From contig JACKKE010000014.1 in assembly GCA_020637595.1 (NCBI GenBank), positions 29,350 to 93,349 of the forward strand: 64,000 nt of DNA, read 5' to 3'. Both the position numbers and the translations under genes were made by a program. Under the pieces are notes generated by a model. The model worked only from the letters and a program-made list of their open reading frames with translations. It searched no databases and had not been told where the DNA came from. Each line of letters starts with the position of its first letter. Position 1 is the first letter of the stretch. Below, in pieces: positions 17,866 to 28,988 of the stretch. This DNA comes from Rhodobacter sp. (GTDB lineage Bacteria; Pseudomonadota; Alphaproteobacteria; Rhodobacterales; Rhodobacteraceae).

Positions 17866-18369
17866 ATGTTGAACGGAATTCTGGAAAGGTCTGCGAAATA
17901 CGTCAAAACCAGCGCGCTTGCCCTGCCGCTCGTTTTTTCCCTGGCCGGCACGGGGCACGCGCAAAGCGTCGAATGGCGCGGGTTTGTCGTTCTGGATGGC
18001 TCGGGCTCCAATTGCGAGCAATATGGCTGGGGCGGGATCAATACCGGTCAGGCGCGTTTCCGGCCGTCGGACCTTGGCTCGAATGGCAGCGAAACGCGCC
18101 TGAGCATGTTCCTCGGAACCTTTGCCATCATCTTCAGCCGCGAAGGGCGGTTTGACCGGCGATGGCGTCCGGTCGCCTCGACGGTCGTGAGTTCATACAC
18201 CAGGGCGATCGACACGATCCAGGTGCGCGTGACCTCGCAGACGCCGCGCGACGCGGCGCTGACGGCGGACACGCCGCAGATCTATCTTGTCGGCCAGATC
18301 CAGAACATGGAGGGTGCGGCCGGCTGCAACCCGACCTTCACGGCAACGCTGCTGCGCCGCACCTGGTGA
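17866..18369 (+). CDS. Secreted protein of unknown function, paralogue A
   Basis: A 167-residue exported protein with a Sec signal peptide (about 1-33, cut after GHAQ). The mature part starts SVEWRGFVVL and is plainly homologous to the convergent gene at 18600-19088: shared features include the VEWRGF start, an ARFRPS..GSNG block, SxTRLS/SSRLS, a late QTPxxxAL..TPQ..LVGQ block and one Cys near each end (NC near the start and a single Cys near the C-terminus), suggesting a disulfide. No family recognised. The ATG at 17866 is preferred over the upstream frame because it begins the signal peptide and has GGGG upstream. Confidence 0.75.
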   Translation: MLNGILERSAKYVKTSALALPLVFSLAGTGHAQSVEWRGFVVLDGSGSNCEQYGWGGINTGQARFRPSDLGSNGSETRLSMFLGTFAIIFSREGRFDRRWRPVASTVVSSYTRAIDTIQVRVTSQTPRDAALTADTPQIYLVGQIQNMEGAAGCNPTFTATLLRRTW

Positions 18370-18403
18370 CAGGCCAGCGGCGTTCTGCTGGCAGCGGGCG
18401 ACG

Positions 18404-18440
18404 ACAGGGCCGCCGGGAACTGCCCCGCCGGCCCTGTTTC
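18404..18440 (+). terminator. Hairpin after paralogue A
   Basis: ACAGGGCCG pairs with the CGGCCCTGT at 18429-18437 (one mismatch further into the stem), followed by TTTC. A probable intrinsic terminator for the plus-strand gene ending at 18369. Confidence 0.55.
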
Positions 18441-18541
18441 ATGGTCGTCCCGCAGAGGCGGCGAGGGCAGAATTGCTGGCCGGCGCCTGTGGGTTATGGC
18501 CATTCTCACCGGCATATCGGCGTCGCATTCCGGGGAACCGG

Positions 18542-18576
18542 GAAAAGCCGAACCGGGGAATACCCCCCAATTCGGC
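18542..18576 (-). terminator. Intrinsic terminator of paralogue B
   Basis: GCCGAA (18547-18552) pairs with TTCGGC (18571-18576), with an inner GGGG/CCCC stem. On the minus strand the hairpin is followed by TTTTCC (18546-18541), as expected for a terminator of the gene that ends at 18600. Confidence 0.65.
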
Positions 18577-18599
18577 CCCCAGAAGTGATCCGCGGCTAT

Positions 18600-19088
18600 T
18601 TATTCACGCAACAAAAGCGTTGCGCGGAAAGAGAAGGTGCAGTCCGGATAATCCTCCATACCGCGCACCTGACCGACCAACAGAACCTGCGGCGTGGTGG
18701 CCCTCAAGGCGGTGTTATTCGGCGTCTGGCGCGTTACGCGCACCCGGGTTTCGACCGGCCAATGATAGATCCCACTGCCCAAGCCTCCGGCGTCAACTTG
18801 CTGAAAACTCCGGGTGAAGCGCCCGCTCCCGAGGAAGAAATTCATCGCATAGAAACGGTCAAAGAAGCTGAGCCGTGAGGAGTCGCCGTTCGAGCCAATC
18901 CCGGACGGACGGAATCGCGCATTCACCTGCGCCGTTCCGGCCCATCCGCCGCAATTCTGCGAGAAATCGGACAGATAGGCGAATCCGCGCCATTCGACGG
19001 TTTGCGCGGAAACGGCCCCGGGCAGGGCCGCGCCCGCAATAAGAAACGCCGCAAAGGCGGACGCCAATCGAGAGGAAAGACGAAACAC
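18600..19088 (-). CDS. Secreted protein of unknown function, paralogue B
   Basis: A 162-residue exported protein, homologous to the gene at 17866 and facing it tail to tail. The start is set at the GTG at 19088: AGGAG lies 7 nt upstream and the product then begins with a clean signal peptide (residues 1-28, cut after SAQ). The frame continues upstream to an ATG at 19151, which would add a strange N-terminus. The mature protein opens TVEWRGFAYL and keeps the two Cys residues. No known domain recognised. An FNR/CRP-type box lies about 82 nt upstream at 19170-19183. Confidence 0.75.
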   Translation of the reverse strand: MFRLSSRLASAFAAFLIAGAALPGAVSAQTVEWRGFAYLSDFSQNCGGWAGTAQVNARFRPSGIGSNGDSSRLSFFDRFYAMNFFLGSGRFTRSFQQVDAGGLGSGIYHWPVETRVRVTRQTPNNTALRATTPQVLLVGQVRGMEDYPDCTFSFRATLLLRE

Positions 19089-19169
19089 AGCCAGGCTCCT
19101 GATACTGATATGGAAGGGAAAGTAGGGCGTAATTCGTAGTCTGAAATTCATAAAATGAAGCCTGTCCAA

Positions 19170-19183
19170 TTGATTCGTGTCAA
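19170..19183. promoter_or_regulatory. FNR/CRP-type box
   Basis: TTGATTCGTGTCAA fits the TTGAY-N4-RTCAA consensus of FnrL and related regulators exactly. The centre lies about 88 nt upstream of the paralogue B start codon and about 270 nt upstream of prpE, so it more likely acts on paralogue B. Which member of the family binds cannot be told from the site. Confidence 0.5.
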
Positions 19184-19269
19184 CACGCAATACGTGCGCC
19201 CGACGCCCCCGACAGCGCCCCGGCAGGATGCCCGGCGACACCCCACGCCACCCGCCGCGAGGCCGGGAA

Positions 19270-19350
19270 TTTGCAAACTTTACCGCCCGGCACCCCTGCT
19301 CAGGCAGGGAGAAATGAACTTTGCAAACTCGCCACCGGCGATTCTGCAAA
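19270..19350 (+). promoter_or_regulatory. TTTGCAAA boxes upstream of prpE (ScfR/PccR/RamB-type)
   Basis: Exact TTTGCAAA palindromes lie at 19270-19277 and 19320-19327, 50 bp apart (about five helical turns), with a degenerate TCTGCAAA at 19343-19350. Short-chain acyl-CoA responsive regulators of the ScfR family (PccR of Rhodobacter sphaeroides, RamB of corynebacteria) are reported to bind TTTGCAAA-type motifs. Position directly before a propionyl-CoA synthetase gene fits propionate-dependent control. The box spacing here differs from the close pair described for PccR. Confidence 0.6.
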
Positions 19351-19447
19351 ATTATTGTCGCAGCCCCGTGTGACAGCCGGTAACACGGTTGCACCGCAGG
19401 ACCGGCAGTGCGTAACAGTCAGGCGGGACGAGGAGAAGGAGGTTCCC

Positions 19448-21340
<1,893 letters not shown>

Positions 21341-21363
21341 GGTCCGATTTCAGCTGCAAAATC

Positions 21364-21397
21364 AAGGCCCCGTCGCGCCCGCGGCGGGGCCTTATAT
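21364..21397 (+). terminator. Hairpin after prpE
   Basis: AAGGCCCCG (21364-21372) pairs with CGGGGCCTT (21385-21393); the run after the stem is ATAT rather than T-rich. Probable terminator of prpE. Confidence 0.6.
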
Positions 21398-21484
21398 GTC
21401 AAGGTCAGAATTCATCCCTTGATTGTGCCATTCTTCCGCCGCAATCTCATGCATGAGTGGTGTTGATTAACAAGTTCCTGCCTC

Positions 21485-21861
21485 ATGGATGACATTCTTA
21501 CCGTGCCCGACAACGCGCCGATAACCCGCCCGCTGGACACCGCGGTGCTCGAAAGGATCCTCGATTTCGGGGATGCCGAGATGCGCGCCGCCCTGTGTGC
21601 ACAGCTCCAGACCGACTTTTTGCGCCTGCGCGACGCGCTGGGCGGCGAGGACGGATCAGCGGTGGCCCGGACCGCGCATGAACTCAAGGGACTCGCCGCG
21701 ACCGTGGGGGCAAGTCGTGTCGCAACGATGGCACGCAGCCTCGATTCCGTCGCCGACAGCCTGGCCCCGGCGGCCCGCGCGGCGATGGTCATACCACTTC
21801 AGCGCGAGGTCGACGCCGTGCTGGACGCCCTGTCGCGCGTCAACGGGAGTGCGGCCGCGCA

Positions 21862-21865
<4 letters not shown>
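21485..21865 (+). CDS. Hpt-domain phosphotransfer protein (LuxU-like)
   Basis: A 126-residue histidine phosphotransfer protein. The Hpt motif RTAHELKGLAATVG places the phosphorylatable His at residue 65; the rest is helical, as expected for a four-helix bundle. Its stop overlaps the start of the sigma-54 response regulator (ATGA), an arrangement like luxU-luxO. No sensor kinase lies nearby, so phosphate must arrive from a kinase encoded elsewhere. There is no clear Shine-Dalgarno before the ATG; a perfect CTCATGCATGAG palindrome lies at 21446-21457, 28 nt upstream. Confidence 0.88.
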
Positions 21866-23261
<1,396 letters not shown>

Positions 23262-23265
<4 letters not shown>

Positions 23266-24098
23266 CAGACACACGACCGTCGATCCTGATCACCGGCTCT
23301 TCGTCGGGGATCGGGTATCACTGCGCCCATGCCCTGCGCGACCGCGGGTGGCGGGTCTTTGCCTCGTGCCGTCAGCAGGCCGATTGCGACCGCCTGACCG
23401 CCGAAGGGTTCGAGGCCCCACGCCTCGACTACGCCGATGCGGCCAGCATCGAAACCGGCCTGACCGCGGTGCTGGACGCCACCGGCGGGCGGCTGGACGC
23501 ACTGTTCAACAATGGCGCCCACGCCTGCCCCGGCGCGGTCGAGGATCTGCCCACCCAGGCGCTGCGCGAGATCTTCGAGGCCAATGTCTTTGGCTGGCAC
23601 GACCTGACCCGCCGGGTGATCCCGGTGATGCGCGCGCAGGGAGCGGGGCGGATCGTGCAGAACTCTTCGGTGCTGGGCTTTACCCCCTATCGCTGGCGCG
23701 GCGCCTACGGCACCAGCAAATTCGCCCTCGAAGGGCTCAGCCGCATCCTCCAGCTCGAAATGTCGGACACGCCGATCAAGGTGGTGCTGATCCAGCCCGG
23801 GCCGGTCAGTTCCCGGATCCGCGTCAACTCGATCCCGCATTTCGAACGCTGGATCGACTGGCGCGCCAGCCCGCGGCGCGCGCAATACGAGGGCGGCCTG
23901 CTGCAGCGGCTCTACGAAGGCGGCCCCAAGGACCGGTTCGAACTCGGCCCCGAGGCCGTGGCGCGGGTTCTCGTCAAGGCACTCGAACATCCCAACCCGC
24001 GGCCACGCTATACCGTGACCCTGCCGACCGCCTTCATGGCCTGGGCCACCCGGCTGATGCCGGACAGGGCGCTGCTGCGCTTTCTCGCCCGTTTCTAG
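23262..24098 (+). CDS. Short-chain dehydrogenase/reductase
   Basis: A 278-residue classical SDR. The cofactor motif TGSSSGIG is at residues 11-18, NNGAHA replaces the usual NNAG, and the catalytic set is Ser135/136, Tyr149 and Lys153 (YGTSK). The long C-terminal part with a hydrophobic end (FMAWATRLMPDRALLRFLARF region) resembles membrane-associated SDRs acting on lipophilic substrates. Its ATG overlaps the response-regulator stop by 4 nt, so it is translated together with the Hpt/response-regulator pair. Substrate unknown. Confidence 0.9.
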
Positions 24099-24170
24099 GG
24101 TGCGACCAAAAGGGGATTGGTCTCGGGGGCTGCAGGGATTACATCTGCCCTGCAAACACCGGAGGCCACC

Positions 24171-24377
24171 ATGCTGCTCCAAGACCCGCTTTTCATCGTC
24201 ACCGCCATCGCCGCACTGGTCGTTCTGGCCATCCTGATGTTCGGCGTCGCCAGTTTCGCCCGGGGTGGCGACTTCAACCGCCGCAACGCCAACAAGATCA
24301 TGCGCTGGCGTCTCGGCGCCCAGTTCGTCGCCGTGATCCTGATCGTGGCCTTTGCCTGGATCCGCCACGGGGGCTGA
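24171..24377 (+). CDS. HIG1-domain twin transmembrane protein
   Basis: A 68-residue inner-membrane protein with two hydrophobic helices flanking a basic loop (RGGDFNRRNANKIMRWR). This is the bacterial form of the HIG1 domain, known in mitochondria from Rcf1, a cytochrome-oxidase assembly and supercomplex factor. The ATG at 24171 has GGAGG upstream; a longer frame from 24117 lacks support. Only 3 nt separate it from the cobalamin adenosyltransferase gene, so both are one transcript. Confidence 0.8.
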   Translation: MLLQDPLFIVTAIAALVVLAILMFGVASFARGGDFNRRNANKIMRWRLGAQFVAVILIVAFAWIRHGG

Positions 24378-24380
24378 CCA

Positions 24381-24953
24381 ATGGTCGTTCTGAACAAGAT
24401 CTATACCCGCACCGGCGACAAGGGCGACACCGCACTAGGCAACGGCGCGCGCGTGCCCAAGGACGCGCTGCGCGTCGAGGCCTATGGCACCGTCGACGAA
24501 ACCAACGCCTGTCTGGGGCTGGCCCGACTGCACGCCACCGGCGACTTGGACGCGGCGCTGGCCCGTATCCAGAACGATCTCTTCGATCTGGGCGCGGATC
24601 TCTGCCGCCCGGACATGGATCAGGACGCCCGCGCCGAATACCCGCCCCTGCGGATGGCCGACGCCCAGGTCGACCGGCTCGAGGCCGAGATCGACACGAT
24701 GAACGCAGCCCTCAGCCCCTTGCGCAGCTTCGTGCTGCCGGGCGGCTCGGCGCTGGCCGCCCATCTGCACCAGTGCCGCACCGTGAGCCGCCGCGCCGAA
24801 CGCCTGACCGTCGCCCTGTCGCGCGAGGACGCCGTGAACCCGGCGGCGCTGCGCTATCTGAATCGCCTCTCCGACTGGTTCTTTGTCGCCAGCCGCGCCG
24901 CGAACGATAACGGGGCCCGCGACGTGCTTTGGGTTCCGGGCGCGAATCGTTGA
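24381..24953 (+). CDS. ATP:cob(I)alamin adenosyltransferase, PduO type
   Basis: A 190-residue PduO-family enzyme that transfers adenosyl from ATP to cob(I)alamin to make coenzyme B12. The ATP-binding N-terminus (IYTRTGDKGDTALG) and the conserved YGTVDETNACLG and YLNRLSDWFFVASR segments are all present. In this organism adenosylcobalamin would serve methylmalonyl-CoA and ethylmalonyl-CoA mutases, matching prpE and mcd in the same window. Coupled to the HIG1 gene and followed by etfBA after 149 nt. Confidence 0.93.
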   Translation: MVVLNKIYTRTGDKGDTALGNGARVPKDALRVEAYGTVDETNACLGLARLHATGDLDAALARIQNDLFDLGADLCRPDMDQDARAEYPPLRMADAQVDRLEAEIDTMNAALSPLRSFVLPGGSALAAHLHQCRTVSRRAERLTVALSREDAVNPAALRYLNRLSDWFFVASRAANDNGARDVLWVPGANR

Positions 24954-25102
24954 CGCTAACGCGCTGCCGGACGCGGCGTCCCTATCCTTCGAGAGTCGTT
25001 TTTTCCCTGTTTTCCGCGCCGCAGAACGGCTAGGAACGCTCAGCATGTCAACTTGCCCTGCGGGTTTGCGTCCGGGGGCGTCAGAGAGGGAGAGCTTCGC
25101 CG

Positions 25103-25864
25103 ATGAAGGTTCTGGTGCCCGTGAAGCGGGTGATCGACTACAACGTGAAGGTCCGCGTGAAGGCGGACGGGTCTGGGGTTGATCTGGCGAACGTGAAGAT
25201 GTCGATGAACCCGTTCGACGAGATTGCCGTGGAAGAGGCGATCCGTCTGAAGGAGAAGGGTGTCGCGACCGAGGTCGTGGCGGTTTCCATCGGCGTGAAG
25301 CAGGCGCAGGAGACGCTGCGCACGGCGCTGGCGATGGGCGCGGATCGGGCGATCCTGATCGTGGCCGCCGATGACGTGCACACCGATATCGAGCCTCTGG
25401 CGGTCGCAAAGCTGCTGGCCGCGGTGGTCAAGGACGAGGCGCCGGGCCTCGTGCTGGCCGGCAAGCAGGCGATCGACAACGACATGAACGCGACCGGCCA
25501 GATGCTGGCGGCGCTGCTCGGCTGGTCGCAGGGCACCTTTGCCTCGGAACTGGAGATCGCCGGCGACAAGGCCAAGGTGACGCGCGAAGTGGACGGCGGG
25601 TTGCAGACGATCGAGGTCGCGATGCCCGCGATCATCACCGTCGACCTGCGCCTGAACGAGCCGCGCTATGCGTCGCTCCCGAACATCATGAAGGCCAAGA
25701 AGAAGCCGCTCGATGAGAAGACCGCCGCCGATTACGGCGTCGACGTCACGCCGCGTCTGACGGTGGTGAAGACCTCGGAGCCGGCGGCGCGCAAGGCCGG
25801 GGTCAAGGTGGGCTCGGTCGACGAGCTGATTGCGAAACTCAAAGACGAAGCGGGGGTGATCTGA
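25103..25864 (+). CDS. etfB: Electron transfer flavoprotein beta subunit
   Basis: A 253-residue ETF beta subunit, starting MKVLVPVKRVIDYNVKVRVK. ETF collects electrons from acyl-CoA dehydrogenases and passes them to ETF-ubiquinone oxidoreductase. The AMP-site region and the conserved VDLRLNEPRYASLPNIMKAK block are visible. GAGAGGGAGAG precedes the start. The stop shares a base with the etfA start (TGATG). Within the window, methylsuccinyl-CoA dehydrogenase (36610) is an obvious electron donor. Confidence 0.98.
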   Translation: MKVLVPVKRVIDYNVKVRVKADGSGVDLANVKMSMNPFDEIAVEEAIRLKEKGVATEVVAVSIGVKQAQETLRTALAMGADRAILIVAADDVHTDIEPLAVAKLLAAVVKDEAPGLVLAGKQAIDNDMNATGQMLAALLGWSQGTFASELEIAGDKAKVTREVDGGLQTIEVAMPAIITVDLRLNEPRYASLPNIMKAKKKPLDEKTAADYGVDVTPRLTVVKTSEPAARKAGVKVGSVDELIAKLKDEAGVI

Positions 25865-26790
25865 TGGCCGTTCTTCTTCTGGCGGATGTCACCAACGGGC
25901 AGCTGGCGACCGATGCGGTGGCCAAGGCGCTGAGCGCGGTGGCGGGTCTGGGCGACGTGCATGTGCTGGTCGCGGGCCAGGGCGGCGACGCGGCCGCGGC
26001 CGAGGCGGCGACGCTGGCCGGCGTGTCGAAGGTGCTGTTCGCGGGCGATCACGGGTTCTGCCACACGCTGGCCGAGCCGGTCGCGGATCTGATCGTGTCG
26101 CTGGCGGGGGGCTATGGCCACATCGCGGCGGCGGCGACCTCGGACGCGAAGAACGTGCTGCCGCGGGTGGCCGCGCTTCTCGACGTGATGGTGATCTCGG
26201 ATGTGACGGGCGTCGTCGACGCCGAGACCTTCGAGCGCCCGATCTATGCCGGCAACGCGATCCAGACGGTGAAATCGTCGGACTCGGTCAAGGTTCTGAC
26301 CGTGCGCACGGCGTCGTTCAACGCCGCCGGCGCGGGCAATTCGGCCCCGGTCGAGGCGCTGGGCACGGCGGCCTCGACGGGCCTCAGCGCCTGGGTCGAG
26401 GACAAGGTTGCGGCCTCGGACCGGCCGGAACTGACCTCGGCGAAGATCGTCGTCTCGGGTGGCCGGGGCGTGGGCTCGGAAGAGAACTTCAAGATCATCG
26501 AGGGCCTGGCGGACAAGCTGGGCGCGGCGGTGGGCGCCTCGCGCGCGGCAGTGGACAGCGGCTTTGCGCCGAACGACTGGCAGGTCGGCCAGACCGGCAA
26601 GGTGGTGGCGCCGCAGCTTTACGTGGCGGTCGGCATCTCGGGGGCGATCCAGCACCTCGCCGGGATGAAGGATTCCAAGGTGATCGTGGCGATCAACAAG
26701 GACGAGGAAGCGCCGATCTTCCAGGTCGCCGATTACGGCCTCGTGGGCGACCTCTTCACCGTCGTCCCGGAACTCACCGGCAAGCTCTGA
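25864..26790 (+). CDS. etfA: Electron transfer flavoprotein alpha subunit
   Basis: A 308-residue ETF alpha subunit. The FAD-binding C-terminal half is clear: SGGRGVGSEENFKIIEGLAD, GASRAAVDSGFAPNDWQVGQTGK, and GISGAIQHLAGMKDSKVIVAINKD in sequence. It forms a heterodimer with EtfB and carries the FAD. It directly follows etfB with a one-base overlap and is followed by two hairpins. Confidence 0.98.
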   Translation: MAVLLLADVTNGQLATDAVAKALSAVAGLGDVHVLVAGQGGDAAAAEAATLAGVSKVLFAGDHGFCHTLAEPVADLIVSLAGGYGHIAAAATSDAKNVLPRVAALLDVMVISDVTGVVDAETFERPIYAGNAIQTVKSSDSVKVLTVRTASFNAAGAGNSAPVEALGTAASTGLSAWVEDKVAASDRPELTSAKIVVSGGRGVGSEENFKIIEGLADKLGAAVGASRAAVDSGFAPNDWQVGQTGKVVAPQLYVAVGISGAIQHLAGMKDSKVIVAINKDEEAPIFQVADYGLVGDLFTVVPELTGKL

Positions 26791-26796
26791 CCCGTA

Positions 26797-26860
26797 GGGT
26801 GCGTGCTCAGCACGCACCTTACGCCTGACGCAACGGCCCGCCCCCAACGGTGGGCCGTTT
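26797..26860 (+). terminator. Two hairpins after etfA
   Basis: First, a perfect palindrome GGTGCGTGCT/AGCACGCACC around one base (26798-26818). Second, AACGGCCC (26832-26839) with GGGCCGTT (26852-26859) followed by T. Together they probably terminate etfBA, and the second may also act on the convergent minus-strand gene ending at 26878. Confidence 0.65.
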
Positions 26861-26877
26861 GCGTTGCAGCTGCACCG

Positions 26878-27525
26878 TCACATCCGGGCGAGCGCCTCGT
26901 CAAACGCCCCTGCGCCCGGCCCGCGGTCATCCGGATCCACGGCGATGCGCCGCACCGGAGCGCCCGGCAGCACGGGCCGTGGCAGCCAGCCGGGTGCCGG
27001 CAACTCGATCAGCGCGCCGCGCTCCGGCAAGATCTGCAGCAGTGCCTCCATCCGGTGCAGCCAGGCGGTGGCCAGCGCGCGCCGGACCTCGATGAACCGC
27101 TCCGGGCAGGTGGCGGCGAGGGTTCCCAGAACATGCCCGGTAAAGGCGAAATGCGTGAAATCCACCTCTGGAAACAGGGCGCGCAGCGGTGCCCGTGCCG
27201 CGATGAAACGATCGTTGCGCCGCGGATGCACCGCGTAGAAGCGGTTCGTCAGATTGCCCAACGGCGGCAGCACCAGCGCATAGCCGCATGCGGATGCCGC
27301 CGCCGCACGCAGCGCCGGATCGCCCAGGTGGAAATCCACCCCCTCGACCTGCGCAGCGGGCACCAGCATCCGGTCGAGCACCCGCCGCGCCAGGAGTGGC
27401 GATCTGCGCCGCCCCCCGCCGCGAATCCCGAGCAGAAGCACGGCGCGATGCGGCGATGCGGACGCGCCGTCGTCGAGCTGCGGTGGACGCGCGGCCACCG
27501 CCTGATACATCAGACATTGTTGCAT
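26878..27525 (-). CDS. DUF6473-like protein
   Basis: A protein of about 215 residues without a recognised enzyme motif. The central stretch, with NRFYAVHPRRNDRFIAA and a following FPEVDFTHFAFTGHVL, resembles the DUF6473 family found in Rhodobacteraceae, where function is unknown. The N-terminus here is more diverged. The start is uncertain: the frame opens with GTG at 27552, and ATGs lie at 27534 and 27525; I chose 27525 because GGGGA is suitably spaced. It is transcribed against etfA and divergently from hbd. Confidence 0.65.
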   Translation of the reverse strand: MQQCLMYQAVAARPPQLDDGASASPHRAVLLLGIRGGGRRRSPLLARRVLDRMLVPAAQVEGVDFHLGDPALRAAAASACGYALVLPPLGNLTNRFYAVHPRRNDRFIAARAPLRALFPEVDFTHFAFTGHVLGTLAATCPERFIEVRRALATAWLHRMEALLQILPERGALIELPAPGWLPRPVLPGAPVRRIAVDPDDRGPGAGAFDEALARM

Positions 27526-27670
27526 GACACCCATTCCCCAATGGTCACCCACCGATGATTGTCGCCGCCAGACGTTACAATCCGGTTACCGGTGTCGCGC
27601 TGGCACTCCGGCCTTGCAGGGAGTGCAGCCGCGCGCATAAGGTCGCGGCAACGGAACAAGGGGATCGGGC

Positions 27671-28546
27671 ATGGATATCAAGAGCGTGGGCATCGTGGGC
27701 GCCGGGCAGATGGGCAACGGCATCGCCCATGTTTTTGCACTGGCGGGGTTTGACGTTGTCCTCAACGACATCTCGGACGAGGCCCTGTCCAAGGCGCTGG
27801 CGCTGATCGACAAGAACCTCGAACGGCAGGTGCAGCGCGGCAAGTCCACCGCCGAGGACAAGGCGGCAGCGATGGCGCGGATCCGCACCACCACCCGGCT
27901 GGCCGATATCGGCCCGACCGACCTGGTGATCGAGGCCGCAACCGAGCGCGAGATGGTCAAGCAGGCGATCTTTGAGGATTTGCTGCCGCATCTGAAGCCG
28001 ACGACGATCTTGACGTCGAACACCTCGTCGATCTCGATCACCCGGCTGGCCAGCCGCACCGACCGGCCGGAACGCTTCATGGGGTTCCACTTTATGAACC
28101 CGGTGCCGGTGATGCAGCTGGTCGAGCTGATCCGCGGCATTGCCACCGACGAAGACACCTATCAGACCCTGCTCGGCGTGGTCGGGAAACTGGGCAAGAC
28201 GGCTGCCTCGGCCGAGGATTTCCCGGCCTTCATCGTCAACCGCATCCTGATGCCGATGATCAACGAGGCGGTCTATACCCTCTATGAGGGCGTGGGCAGC
28301 GTCAAATCCATCGACGAATCGCTGAAGCTGGGTGCGAACCACCCGATGGGGCCGCTGGAGCTGGCCGATTTCATCGGCCTCGACACCTGCCTTGCCATTA
28401 TGAACGTGTTGCATGACGGGCTGGCGGATACGAAATACCGCCCCTGCCCCTTGCTGACAAAATACGTCGAAGCCGGCTGGCTGGGCCGCAAGACCAAGCG
28501 CGGGTTCTACGATTACCGTGGCGAGGTTCCGGTGCCAACGCGCTGA
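27671..28546 (+). CDS. hbd: 3-hydroxybutyryl-CoA dehydrogenase
   Basis: A 291-residue NAD(P)-dependent enzyme interconverting acetoacetyl-CoA and 3-hydroxybutyryl-CoA. Rossmann motif GIVGAGQMGNGIA near the start, SNTSSISIT and the catalytic His in GFHFMNPVPVM, and the C-terminal domain ending GRKTKRGFYDY are all present. Length fits the single-function form rather than FadB. AAGGGGATCGGGC gives the ribosome site. It fits with polyhydroxybutyrate/short-chain acyl-CoA turnover next to etfBA. Confidence 0.95.
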   Translation: MDIKSVGIVGAGQMGNGIAHVFALAGFDVVLNDISDEALSKALALIDKNLERQVQRGKSTAEDKAAAMARIRTTTRLADIGPTDLVIEAATEREMVKQAIFEDLLPHLKPTTILTSNTSSISITRLASRTDRPERFMGFHFMNPVPVMQLVELIRGIATDEDTYQTLLGVVGKLGKTAASAEDFPAFIVNRILMPMINEAVYTLYEGVGSVKSIDESLKLGANHPMGPLELADFIGLDTCLAIMNVLHDGLADTKYRPCPLLTKYVEAGWLGRKTKRGFYDYRGEVPVPTR

Positions 28547-28564
28547 GCACCAGCCGCGCGCCTT

Positions 28565-28633
28565 GCGTATTTCAGGCAAGATGAAAGACGCGGTCAGGCC
28601 GCCCCTGCCCCTTCATCTTGCCGATCAATACGC
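28565..28633. repeat. Long inverted repeat after hbd, copy of a dispersed intergenic element
   Basis: Left arm 28565-28585 (GCGTATTTCAGGCAAGATGAA, 21 nt) pairs with right arm 28612-28633 apart from a short internal bulge. The right arm shares TTCATCTTGCC and AATACGC with 43394-43414 after xseA, and a related but different pair lies at 38416-38486. Its position after a stop codon suggests a mRNA-stabilising or terminator hairpin. Confidence 0.6.
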
Positions 28634-28652
28634 CCTTGGACTCTGCGGGGTT

Positions 28653-28701
28653 CTCAGGGGCGCGCGCGCCCCTGAGCGGGGGTGCGGGGGCTGGCCCCCG
28701 C
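28653..28701. terminator. Strong hairpins between hbd and ptsH
   Basis: A perfect 24-bp palindrome CTCAGGGGCGCG/CGCGCCCCTGAG (28653-28676) is followed by GCGGGGG-CTGG-CCCCCGC (28684-28701). They lie between convergent genes and could end both transcripts, although neither has a T run. Confidence 0.5.
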
Positions 28702-28715
28702 CACGTCCAGGGTCG

Positions 28716-28988
28716 TCAGAACGCCTCGCCGAACCGGTTCGCGACCAGTTTCGCCAGCGCATCCAGCAGCGCCTCGGCCTGCGCCCCCGAGGTGGCGACG
28801 CGGATCTCGGTGCCGCGCGAGGCGGCCAGCATCAACAGACCCATGATCGAATCGCCCGATACGCTCATGCCGTCCTTTTCGACCTCGGCGGCGGCGTCGA
28901 AACCTTCGACCACCTCGACAAACTTGGCCGAGGCGCGCGCATGCAGGCCTTTCTCGTTGACGATCTTCAGAACCCGCTCGGCGCTCAC
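28716..28988 (-). CDS. HPr phosphocarrier protein
   Basis: A 90-residue HPr. His16 in EKGLHARAS is the PEP-dependent phosphorylation site and Ser47 in SGDSIMGLLML is the HPr-kinase site, matching the hprK gene upstream in the same operon. With the mannose-type EIIA before it and no sugar permease, the system is regulatory (PTS-Ntr-like). The start overlaps the EIIA stop by 4 nt. Last gene of the minus-strand cluster. Confidence 0.95.
   Translation of the reverse strand: MSAERVLKIVNEKGLHARASAKFVEVVEGFDAAAEVEKDGMSVSGDSIMGLLMLAASRGTEIRVATSGAQAEALLDALAKLVANRFGEAF

Larger units (their letters stand above)
19089..19447. other. Divergent intergenic region between paralogue B and prpE
   Basis: This 359-nt region holds the promoters for paralogue B (minus) and prpE (plus). 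It contains a match to the FNR/CRP-family consensus (19170-19183), two exact TTTGCAAA boxes and one degenerate copy (19270-19350). No gene is seen in it; the plus-strand frame upstream of prpE is not supported as coding. Confidence 0.65.
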
